Program-made: the position numbers and the translations under genes
Notes under the pieces: generated by a model
Seen by the model: only the letters and a program-made list of their open reading frames with translations
Database searches by the model: none
What the model was told of the DNA's origin: nothing
Assembly (NCBI GenBank): GCA_905373665.1
Contig: CAJPTV010000047.1
Span: 1 to 16,227, forward strand
DNA: 16,227 bases
From: Bacteroidia bacterium
GTDB taxonomy: Bacteria; Bacteroidota; Bacteroidia; Bacteroidales; CAJPTX01
Direction: 5' to 3'
Shown here: positions 1-6,829 of the stretch, piece by piece
Position numbering within the stretch: the first letter of the stretch is position 1
Layout of the letters: each line of letters opens with the position of its first letter

Positions 1-10
1 AAGACAAATA

Positions 11-3000
11 CTAGTACTTTATAACCTTCACACTCCGTTCCAAAGAATTTGCCGTGTAAAAACGCACAAAATAGAGCCCTGCGGGGAGCGCTTCGGTATC
101 GACCATCGTCTCCGTCCCGTCTAATGCGCCAGCACGTACCACGTTCCCCGTGAGGGTGACTAACTCGTAACGAAGGGCAAGCCCCTCGGGGTTCACTATC
201 CGCAACTGCGAGGTGAAGGGGTTGGGAGCTACCACTACGCTAGCCAATACGGCATCCTCTACCGCCAGTGGCGCAATAGGAGCGTCCTTAGCCTTAACGT
301 TCACCGTACAGGTCGCGGTCTTGCCCCCTACTGTTGCGGTTACCGTGGCTGTCCCTTCCTTGAGTGCTCTCACTAAGCCAGTACCATCTACCGACACGAT
401 GTCTGTCCCTGAGGTTACTGCCCACGTTGCCGTCTTGTTCGTAGCCGTCCGAGGCTTCACCGACACCGAGAGCTTCTGCGTCCCCTCTACCGTAAGGTTA
501 ACCACTGCAGGCGATACCGCAATAGACTCTACGGGCACATCCTCCGTCGTCACGGTGATTGTGCACTCGGCAGTATGACTGCCGTCTTCGCTCGTCGCTC
601 TTACTTTTGCAATACCAGCTACGTTCGTTGCTGTGATCTTACCGTTTTCGTCTACCGAGAGCGATGCTGCCCCTTCGGTCACTACCCACGTTACCTTCTT
701 GTTGGTAGCATTCGTGGGGTTGTATTTCAGTAGCAAGGTTGCCGACGTCCCGACCTTGAGTCTCACGCTCGGTTCTTCAAACGAGATACCCAGTAAAGGC
801 ACGTGAGCTGACGCCGTTGTCTCCTGCGTGATGGTTAGCTGTAACTCCTTCTCCGTTTCCGCCTGCTTAAAGGTCACTACAACAGAGCGAGGTGTCGTTG
901 CTTCGTTCTTTTCCACTGTGAAGGTTACTGCTCCAGAGCCTGCGCCTGTCTTAGGCGAAGCCTTCAGCCACGTTACGCTACTGTCATAGTCTAGCGTCCA
1001 CGCCTTGTCTGAAGTGACATTTATGCTCAGCGTAGCGCCTGCCGCATCAATATAGAGCGTCGTTTCGCTAAGTGCGAAGCTCGGGGTACCGCCGCCTCCC
1101 CCTTCACCTTCAGAGACATTTACCGTACACGTTACTGTTTTGCCCCCATCCTCTGTGGTAATAGTTATCTCTGCCGTACCAGCCCCTATCGCCGTAACCA
1201 GTCCTGTCTTGTCCACAGTTGCTACGCTTTCGTTATTACTTTCGCAAGTGTAGTTCTTGTTGGTAGCCTCGTCGGGTTCTACTGAGATGGTGAGCTGCTG
1301 AGTTTCCTTCACCTTCAAGTCTACTGTGGTAGGCGTCACCTTTACTCCCGTTACAGCAACAACCACTTCTTTCTCAATCTTCACTTCTTTCGCTTTATTC
1401 CCTTGGGCGTCTACTACTGCGTGTTGCTCCTCGTTAAACTTCCCATCTACAGGCGCTACCATTTTGCAATTCTCGATGGTACACGAAGCCAAATCCGCAA
1501 TTCCAGCCTCTGTACCTGTAGCTGTTACTTTCGCATTTTTAAGGATTAGTTTCTCGTTCTGATTGCCATCTTTTCCAGCAATGCCGTATCCCCCAGTTGC
1601 TTCGAGAGTTATATTGGAAATGGTAATGGTCGTGCCGTTAGCGAAAATAGCCGCATCCTTTTTAGTTTCTACTGTAAGCGAACCATTGCCTTCAATCTCT
1701 GTAGAAGTGCGACAGGCCAAGGTTGCATCATCTATTGTTTTTAGACTGTTAGTACCCAATACTCTAATTTTCAGCCCCTCTATTTTATTCAAAATTGCCT
1801 GTCCATTTTCATTTGACACAGCAACCCCCTTCATCGTCAGCGTGTTCTTCTTTGGGTCATACTTAAACTCGCTGTCTGAGGCTACCGTAACACCTTTTAT
1901 ATCTTTTAAAGCATTGCAATTAGCGTCGGTGACCTGAGTGCCTGCTATGTAGAGGCCGTACTGCACAACGGGCTCTATCTTCACCTCCTTCGCGATATTC
2001 CCATCGGCATCGATTACGGCATGTTTCTCTTTGTCAAACTTCCCGCCTACCGGATATATAATTTCGCAGCCCTCAGTGACTAAATTAGCCAGTTTTACAA
2101 TTGCGCCATCTGTACCTTTCGCTGTTACCTTCGCATTTTTGAGGGTAAGTGTCTCATCCACCGTACCATGAACTCCAGTAATACCATATTTACCTGATGC
2201 TTCAAGAGTAATACCAGAGATAGTGAGATTTTTACCGATATTAACAGCATCATCAGCATCACTGACTACATTAAGAGTCCCATCACCACTTATACTTGCA
2301 GTATTTGTAGAATAGGCACAAAACAAGGCACTCCATTCAGTCGATTTTAAACGATTAGTGCCTGATACCACAATTTCTAGCCCCTCAATACCCCTATTAG
2401 TGATTGCTCTTCTCTCATCGCCTACCGACACGGTTACATCCTTCATCGTCAGTTTTTTCGAGGCTGGGTCATATTTGAATTCGCCGCCCTTGGCTACTGT
2501 AACGCCTGTAATATCTTTTAAGGTGTTGCAATTGACATTTAAGACGTACGTGCCTGCTATAATGAGGTCATACTTCACAATGGGCTCTATCTTCACCTCC
2601 TTCGCCTTATTCCCCCCTGCATCTACTACGGCTTTTTTCTCAGCCTTCCACGTTGCGCCCTTGGGGGCTATTATCTGACATCCCTCTAGGGTGACGGTCT
2701 TCAAATCTGCAATAGCCGCCTTTGTCCCCTTAGCTGTTACCGTAGCATTCTCGATGATGAGCGTTTCGCCATGCTTGCCATCAAATCCACCAATTCCATA
2801 TTTTCCAGTCGCTTCGAGAGTAATATCGTTAATAGTAAGCGTACTATTAACGAAAACAGCTCCCTTACTGCTGCTTACTATAGAAAGAAGACCATTGCCT
2901 TCAATCGTCGTAGCTGCACCACAGCTCAAAGATTCAAAACTTGAGGCTTCTAGACTATTAGTGCCCGATACCACAATCTTCAGCCCCTTTATGCCTTTAT

Positions 3001-3262
3001 TCCAAATTGCATTTTTGTTAGCACCTACCGACACGGTAACATCCTTCATAGTCAGCGTACTCGTGCCTGGGTCGTACTTAAACTCGCCACCATTTACTAC
3101 CGTAACACCCTCAAGACCGCTAAAGTCGTTGCAATTGGCATCAGTGACTCGTATGCCTGCAACCCATAGCTCATACTCCGCCGCCGCTACGGGCGAGCCC
3201 CACAGCAAAGCCAAGCATAAAAATGCTGTAAACCAACCTATTGTCATTCGTGTCCTTTTCAT
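11..3262 (-). CDS. T9SS-exported surface protein with triple repeat, Ig-like and BACON domains
   Basis: Predicted secreted, cell-surface-attached protein of 1083 residues; substrate unknown. Residues 1-28 form a signal peptide (basic MKRTRM, hydrophobic core, likely cleavage after VAAA). Residues 30-632 are three tandem repeats of about 200 residues, rich in short beta-strand-like segments, resembling carbohydrate-binding or beta-helix-type Bacteroidota repeats (inference). There follow a Big_2-type Ig-like domain (about 637-717), a Gly-rich linker, a BACON domain (about 726-817), two more Big_2 domains (about 823-908 and 910-990) and a type A T9SS sorting domain (about 1000-1083: APNPF, then LPAGLYFVR, ending VKVIKY). 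The frame extends upstream to a TTG at 3292, but the ATG at 3262 is preferred because GGAGGA lies about 9 nt before it and the signal peptide then starts correctly. The family suggests adhesion or glycan binding, but nothing in the sequence proves it. Confidence 0.9.
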   Translation of the reverse strand: MKRTRMTIGWFTAFLCLALLWGSPVAAAEYELWVAGIRVTDANCNDFSGLEGVTVVNGGEFKYDPGTSTLTMKDVTVSVGANKNAIWNKGIKGLKIVVSGTNSLEASSFESLSCGAATTIEGNGLLSIVSSSKGAVFVNSTLTINDITLEATGKYGIGGFDGKHGETLIIENATVTAKGTKAAIADLKTVTLEGCQIIAPKGATWKAEKKAVVDAGGNKAKEVKIEPIVKYDLIIAGTYVLNVNCNTLKDITGVTVAKGGEFKYDPASKKLTMKDVTVSVGDERRAITNRGIEGLEIVVSGTNRLKSTEWSALFCAYSTNTASISGDGTLNVVSDADDAVNIGKNLTISGITLEASGKYGITGVHGTVDETLTLKNAKVTAKGTDGAIVKLANLVTEGCEIIYPVGGKFDKEKHAVIDADGNIAKEVKIEPVVQYGLYIAGTQVTDANCNALKDIKGVTVASDSEFKYDPKKNTLTMKGVAVSNENGQAILNKIEGLKIRVLGTNSLKTIDDATLACRTSTEIEGNGSLTVETKKDAAIFANGTTITISNITLEATGGYGIAGKDGNQNEKLILKNAKVTATGTEAGIADLASCTIENCKMVAPVDGKFNEEQHAVVDAQGNKAKEVKIEKEVVVAVTGVKVTPTTVDLKVKETQQLTISVEPDEATNKNYTCESNNESVATVDKTGLVTAIGAGTAEITITTEDGGKTVTCTVNVSEGEGGGGGTPSFALSETTLYIDAAGATLSINVTSDKAWTLDYDSSVTWLKASPKTGAGSGAVTFTVEKNEATTPRSVVVTFKQAETEKELQLTITQETTASAHVPLLGISFEEPSVRLKVGTSATLLLKYNPTNATNKKVTWVVTEGAASLSVDENGKITATNVAGIAKVRATSEDGSHTAECTITVTTEDVPVESIAVSPAVVNLTVEGTQKLSVSVKPRTATNKTATWAVTSGTDIVSVDGTGLVRALKEGTATVTATVGGKTATCTVNVKAKDAPIAPLAVEDAVLASVVVAPNPFTSQLRIVNPEGLALRYELVTLTGNVVRAGALDGTETMVDTEALPAGLYFVRFYTANSLERSVKVIKY
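65..94 (-). repeat. 30-bp block in sorting domain, identical to 16104-16133 (inverted)
   Basis: This stretch encodes EALPAGLYFV in the T9SS sorting domain. Read on the minus strand it is identical over 30 bp to plus-strand 16104-16133 in the sorting domain of the other surface protein. Confidence 0.9.
1373..3175 (-). repeat. Three tandem ~200-residue coding repeats
   Basis: Units run 3175-2573, 2572-1961 and 1960-1373. Each starts with an aromatic residue followed by AG and an NCN motif, contains FKYDP and LTMK, then GTN, TLEA and a GYGI/KYGI motif, and closes with AKEVKIE. Each has three cysteines at equivalent places (NCN, a mid-unit Cys, and GC/NC near the end). DNA conservation is visible: the same 24-bp stretch encoding the closing motif occurs near 1969-1992 and 2581-2604. 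The unit fold is probably a beta-solenoid, by inference. Confidence 0.85.
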
Positions 3263-3318
3263 TTTACGTGTCCTCCGAAAATAGTTTTGCAAAATAATGT
3301 CATTTTCTTGGGACGGAG

Positions 3319-3349
3319 GGTATTTTTCGATGAAATTGCAGAAAATACC
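3319..3349 (-). terminator. Inverted repeat at the end of the 5'-nucleotidase gene
   Basis: GGTATTTT (3319-3326) and AAAATACC (3342-3349) form a perfect 8-bp stem with a 15-nt loop. On the minus strand the stem starts at the nucleotidase stop codon. It is placed like a terminator, before the surface protein gene, but no U-tract follows it. It could instead be an mRNA-end stabilising hairpin. Confidence 0.35.
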
Positions 3350-4344
3350 TAGGACCTTAGCATGATATGCACGGAGGGGATGTTGGTCAAGTCCTGCAAG
3401 TTGGTGAGCTTGTCGTCAAAAAAGAGGTGAGGGCGGAAGACCTCGAGGACGTGCGCCTTGTTGATGCCCCCTAGGAAAAAGACCTCGTCGAGGTCGACGC
3501 CATACTTGGCGAGGGTCGTAATCACACGTTCGTGCGCTGGGGCATTTCGGGCAGTAATGAGCGCCGTACGAATCGGAGGTTCTGTATCGGGCAGCTGTGC
3601 TTTGAGACGCTCCTTCAGCCCAGAAAGAGATTGTAAGAAACGCGTCAGCGGTCCCTCGGAGAGGGGGATTGCCGCATACTCCACCTCATGTTCCGAGAAG
3701 CCATCGAGCCCCTTCTCTTGCGCAACAAGCTCCGCCGAGGCGTCCGCCAGCACGCCGTCAAAGTCAAAGGCTACGCGGAGCTGTTTATCCGTATCATTGT
3801 CTAACATCAAGGGGTTATGTTGGACGTGTCCTGCAGCAAAACCCGCAGCGCTAGCCCCTTGCACATCCTGCACGTTAGTCGACAGGTAAAGCACCGAGTT
3901 GAATGCCCCGAGGTACTGGAAATTCGTACTCCCCGAAGAGAAGCAGGCGCGGCTAATGTCCAGCTCATAGTGCTTGATGGAGTGGAAGGCTCGCGAGCCT
4001 GTCGCAGGATTGTTGCGCGAAAAGAGCACCACCTCGATAAATTTGCGCTGTTCCCACGCGAGGGTATCCTCCTCGGCATCCCCCTTCAGTAAGTCGTTCA
4101 GTGCCAAAAGGCGCTTGATAAAGGGGAAGGCGACGCCCGGGAGCAACACATCATTGCGATGCTCTTGCTGATAGCGCTGGTAGGCCTCGCGCCCCTCCTT
4201 CTCAAAAACAGCGTTAGACTCGGTCATGTCAAACAGCGCACTGGAGGTGACCGCTATCACAAATTTATCCTCTATCGGGAAACCTTTTTTCTGCATGAAA
4301 GGAAGTATTAGGGGGCACAATGGAACGGTAAGGGGGGCAATCAC
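3349..4344 (-). CDS. Cytosolic 5'-nucleotidase, cN-I type
   Basis: Predicted to dephosphorylate nucleoside 5'-monophosphates (purine/pyrimidine salvage and pool control) in the cytoplasm. The 331-residue protein matches the family of eukaryotic cytosolic 5'-nucleotidase I: N-terminal VIAVTSSALFDM (about 29-40), VVLFSRN (about 105-111), the central HAD nucleophile motif FDFDGVLAD (about 193-201, Asp194 and Asp196), ALITAR (261-266, motif II region), the conserved GGINKAHVL with Lys296, and FFDD (308-311, acidic motif IV). All HAD elements are present, so it should be active. The start is uncertain: GTG at 4344 gives the full frame, whereas ATG at 4296 (reading MQKKGFPIEDKF) starts just before family similarity begins; neither has a good Shine-Dalgarno. 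A promoter-like box lies just upstream, so it is probably transcribed separately from the EF-G gene. Confidence 0.85.
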   Translation of the reverse strand: MIAPLTVPLCPLILPFMQKKGFPIEDKFVIAVTSSALFDMTESNAVFEKEGREAYQRYQQEHRNDVLLPGVAFPFIKRLLALNDLLKGDAEEDTLAWEQRKFIEVVLFSRNNPATGSRAFHSIKHYELDISRACFSSGSTNFQYLGAFNSVLYLSTNVQDVQGASAAGFAAGHVQHNPLMLDNDTDKQLRVAFDFDGVLADASAELVAQEKGLDGFSEHEVEYAAIPLSEGPLTRFLQSLSGLKERLKAQLPDTEPPIRTALITARNAPAHERVITTLAKYGVDLDEVFFLGGINKAHVLEVFRPHLFFDDKLTNLQDLTNIPSVHIMLRS

Positions 4345-4366
4345 GACAACGACTCAAACCCCAGAC

Positions 4367-4374
4367 CAAAGGTA
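4367..4374 (-). promoter_or_regulatory. Putative promoter -7 box for the nucleotidase gene
   Basis: The minus strand reads TACCTTTG, a full match to the Bacteroidota -7 consensus TAnnTTTG. Transcription would start near 4361, leaving a leader of about 17 nt to the GTG or 65 nt to the ATG. The nearest minus-strand TTTG (4401-4404) is 26 nt upstream, farther than usual for a -33 element, so the match is partial. Confidence 0.45.
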
Positions 4375-4418
4375 ACGAAATCCGCACCAATGCCGCGCCC
4401 CAAAACTACCGCACAAAT

Positions 4419-4453
4419 AGTTAGGGGCGTAGCTATATGCCACGCCCCCAACT
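4419..4453 (-). other. 12-bp stem inverted repeat in intergenic region
   Basis: AGTTAGGGGCGT (4419-4430) pairs with ACGCCCCCAACT (4442-4453) around an 11-nt loop. The one imperfect position is A-C when read as plus-strand RNA but G-U as minus-strand RNA, so the hairpin is complete only in a minus-strand transcript. It lies between the EF-G stop and the nucleotidase promoter. It could be a terminator without a U-tract, or a processed leader/trailer structure. Confidence 0.5.
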
Positions 4454-4471
4454 TACTGCTATACGGAATAA

Positions 4472-4535
4472 TCCTCACGACGCTCCTCAAGCCCAGCCCG
4501 TTCAAAGAGATAAGACTCCTCATGACGCTCCTCAA
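4472..4535. repeat. Two 19-bp direct repeats, 45-bp period
   Basis: TCCTCANGACGCTCCTCAA occurs at 4472-4490 and 4517-4535 with one mismatch (C versus T at the N). Each copy itself contains two TCCTCA/CTCCTCAA-like halves. The repeats lie in non-coding sequence downstream of the EF-G gene. Function is not evident. Confidence 0.7.
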
Positions 4536-4538
4536 CCA

Positions 4539-4566
4539 CAGTCCTTAGGACCCGCCCCAAGGACTG
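4539..4566 (-). terminator. Hairpin directly after the EF-G paralog stop codon
   Basis: CAGTCCTT (4539-4546) and AAGGACTG (4559-4566) form a perfect 8-bp stem with a 12-nt C-rich loop on the plus strand. It begins 2 bp beyond the EF-G stop in the direction of transcription. There is no U-run, so intrinsic termination is only a possibility. Confidence 0.4.
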
Positions 4567-4568
4567 GA

Positions 4569-6722
4569 CTACTCTTCGTCAGTGTCTTGGTATGCCTTCA
4601 AAAGCTTTTCTTGGACATCGGCTGGGACTTGCTCGTACCCTACAAACTTCATGCTGTAAGTAGCACGTCCGCCCGAAATGGAGGAGAGCGCCGTAGAGTA
4701 ACGCCCAATCTCAGCCAGCGGCACACGCGCCTGAAGACGTTCAAAGCCCTTGTCGCTATCCATGCCGAGGATCATCGCACGGCGGTTCTGCAAGTCACTC
4801 ATTACGTCGCCCATAAACTCCGTGGGCACAAGCACCTCAACCTCGTAGATGGGTTCCATAATCTTCGGCCCCGCCTCCTTAAAGGCTGCACGGAAGGCGT
4901 TACGCGCCGCCAACTTAAAGGAGATTTCGTTGGAGTCTACGGGGTGCATCTTACCGTCGTAGATCGCCACACGAATGTCGCGCGCATAAGAGCCCGTCAG
5001 CGGCCCTTGCTCCATCTTCTCCATGAGCCCCTTCAAAATCGCGGGCATGAAACGGCTGTCAATCGCCCCACCGACAATGCAGTTATAGAAGACCAATTTA
5101 CCGCCCCAGTCGAGGTCGATCTCCTGCTTGTTCTTCACGTTGAGCGAGATCTCCTTGCCCCCCACTTTATACTTGACGGGGTCGGGCGCGCCCTCTTCGT
5201 AGGGTTCGATAACAAGGTGCACTTCGCCAAACTGCCCCGCGCCCCCCGACTGCTTCTTATGGCGATAGTCAGCCTGCGCGACCTTGGTAATCGTCTCGCG
5301 ATACGGGATGCGCGGCGCAAAGAACTCTACCTCACACTTATGCACGTTAGCGAGTATCCACTTCATCGTATTGAGGTGGTGTTCCCCTTGCCCAGAGACG
5401 ATGATTTGGCGGAGCTCCTTCGAGAACTCTACGTTGATCGAGAGGTCTTCTTGGTGCATCTGATTGAGGAGCTCGCCCAGCTTCTCCGTTTCAGACTCCT
5501 TCACTGCCTTGACCGCCGTACGGAACTTGTCGTTCGGCAATTGGACGGGCGGGAAGGGTACGCCCTCAGCGCCCCCCACTAGGGTTTGTCCACTCTTAGT
5601 ATTCTTGAGCTTAACCACACAACCGATGTCGCCCGCCACGAGCTCCGTCACCTTCACACGGTTCTTGCCGAGGGGAACGAAGAGCTGCGCAAAGCGCTCC
5701 TTGGTTTGCGTATTGAGGTTCAGTAGGTCGGCATTCTCTGTGAGCTTGCCCGACATCACCTTGAAGTAGTTCACCTCGCCGATGTGAGGCTCAAAGGTCG
5801 TTTTGAATATGAAGAGCGAGAGCGGTGCATTCTCATCTGGCGGTACGGGCGTCCCCTCCATGGTCTTAGGCGCTTCGTTTTCAAGGGGCGAAGGACCGAC
5901 CTTGATGATGAACTCCATGAGACGCTTAACGCCGATATTCTTAACCGCCGAGAGACAGAAAACGGGGATAACGGAACGCTTGGCAAGTCCTGCGGAAAGC
6001 CCCTTACGGATCTCATCCTCCGAAAGCGCTCCCTTTTCAAAATAGAGTTCCATGAGCGCCTCGTCGTTCTCGGCAGCAGCCTCAACGAGGGTCTTGTGAA
6101 GCTCAAGGGCACGTTCCTTTTCCGAGTCGGGGATGGGGAGTTCCTCACGCTGTCCTTGGTCGCCCGTGAACTTATACATCTTCATGAGCAGGACGTCGAT
6201 GAAAGAATCGAACCCTGCACCACACTGCAGCGGATACTGCACCGCCACCACCTTCGACCCGAAGCTCTGCACGAGGCTTTCCATCGCGTGCTCATAGTTC
6301 GCCTTTTCGTGGTCGAGCTGATTGAGGGCAATGATCATCGGCTTGCCCATACGGTCTACCCAGCGGGAGAGGACTTCGGTTCCCACCTCAACGCCGTGCT
6401 GTGCGTTCACGACCATGAGCGCCGTGGCCGAGATGCGCAGGGAGGTAAGCACCGCCCCCACAAAGTCGTCAGCCCCGGGGGTGTCGATGATATTGAGCTT
6501 GCTGTCCATAAACTCGGTATAGAGCGGGGTCGCATAGATGGACTTTTGGTTAAGCTGCTCAATCTCCGAATAGTCAGAGACGGTATTCTTAGCCGCTAGC
6601 GAGCCCTTGCGCTCAATGACCTTCCCCTCGAACATCATCGCCTCGGTGAGAAGCGTTTTACCAGAGCCCGTGCTCCCTAGGAGCGTGACATTGCGGATGT
6701 TGCGTGTTTGGTACGTTTTCAT
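4569..6722 (-). CDS. EF-G paralog (EF-G2 type) translation factor
   Basis: A 717-residue EF-G-family protein of the second, Bacteroidota-specific type, acting on the ribosome in translocation. Domain I: P-loop GSTGSGKT (16-23), DTPG (80-83), NQLD (134-137) and LSA as G5. Domains II-V follow in the usual order, with the conserved SGGAGQFGEV in domain IV. Switch I lacks the canonical RGITI form. Switch II reads DTPGADDF, so the position normally held by the catalytic His of translational GTPases (DTPGHVDF) is Ala84. An EF-G2 of this kind in Bacteroides thetaiotaomicron has been reported to support translation without GTPase activity and to matter for gut colonisation (recalled knowledge). The start is set at ATG 6722 because family similarity begins at MKTYQT; the frame runs on to 6923 only by overlapping feoB. 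A promoter-like box at 6776-6783 suggests its own transcript. Confidence 0.92.
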   Translation of the reverse strand: MKTYQTRNIRNVTLLGSTGSGKTLLTEAMMFEGKVIERKGSLAAKNTVSDYSEIEQLNQKSIYATPLYTEFMDSKLNIIDTPGADDFVGAVLTSLRISATALMVVNAQHGVEVGTEVLSRWVDRMGKPMIIALNQLDHEKANYEHAMESLVQSFGSKVVAVQYPLQCGAGFDSFIDVLLMKMYKFTGDQGQREELPIPDSEKERALELHKTLVEAAAENDEALMELYFEKGALSEDEIRKGLSAGLAKRSVIPVFCLSAVKNIGVKRLMEFIIKVGPSPLENEAPKTMEGTPVPPDENAPLSLFIFKTTFEPHIGEVNYFKVMSGKLTENADLLNLNTQTKERFAQLFVPLGKNRVKVTELVAGDIGCVVKLKNTKSGQTLVGGAEGVPFPPVQLPNDKFRTAVKAVKESETEKLGELLNQMHQEDLSINVEFSKELRQIIVSGQGEHHLNTMKWILANVHKCEVEFFAPRIPYRETITKVAQADYRHKKQSGGAGQFGEVHLVIEPYEEGAPDPVKYKVGGKEISLNVKNKQEIDLDWGGKLVFYNCIVGGAIDSRFMPAILKGLMEKMEQGPLTGSYARDIRVAIYDGKMHPVDSNEISFKLAARNAFRAAFKEAGPKIMEPIYEVEVLVPTEFMGDVMSDLQNRRAMILGMDSDKGFERLQARVPLAEIGRYSTALSSISGGRATYSMKFVGYEQVPADVQEKLLKAYQDTDEE

Positions 6723-6775
6723 CGACTTTACCGAATTAGAGTGATGTGGCTGCAACCCTTTGTCAGCCGTCATAC

Positions 6776-6809
6776 CAAAGGTAAGAAAAATTTTGTTATG
6801 GCGCTCAAG
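6776..6809 (-). promoter_or_regulatory. Putative promoter for the EF-G paralog
   Basis: In the 107-bp gap after feoB the minus strand has TACCTTTG (6776-6783), a full TAnnTTTG -7 box. A CTTG lies 22 nt upstream (6806-6809) as a possible weak -33 element. Transcription would start near 6770, giving a leader of about 48 nt before ATG 6722. The core is embedded in an 11-nt string, TTACCTTTGGT, that is repeated at the nucleotidase promoter. Confidence 0.5.
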
Positions 6810-6829
6810 GCGAAGGCTAAACAAGACAA

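Noticed and set aside
3290..3297. TTATTTTG as a promoter -7 box for the left-end surface gene
   Set aside because: It has one mismatch to the consensus at the key second position and no -33 element at a suitable distance, so it was not listed as a feature.
4437..6599. Long plus-strand open frames (4437-5582 and 5784-6599) opposite the EF-G gene
   Set aside because: They are antisense to a well-conserved EF-G coding region and have Arg/His/Leu-rich low-quality translations with no recognisable motif; such shadow frames are expected in GC-rich genes.
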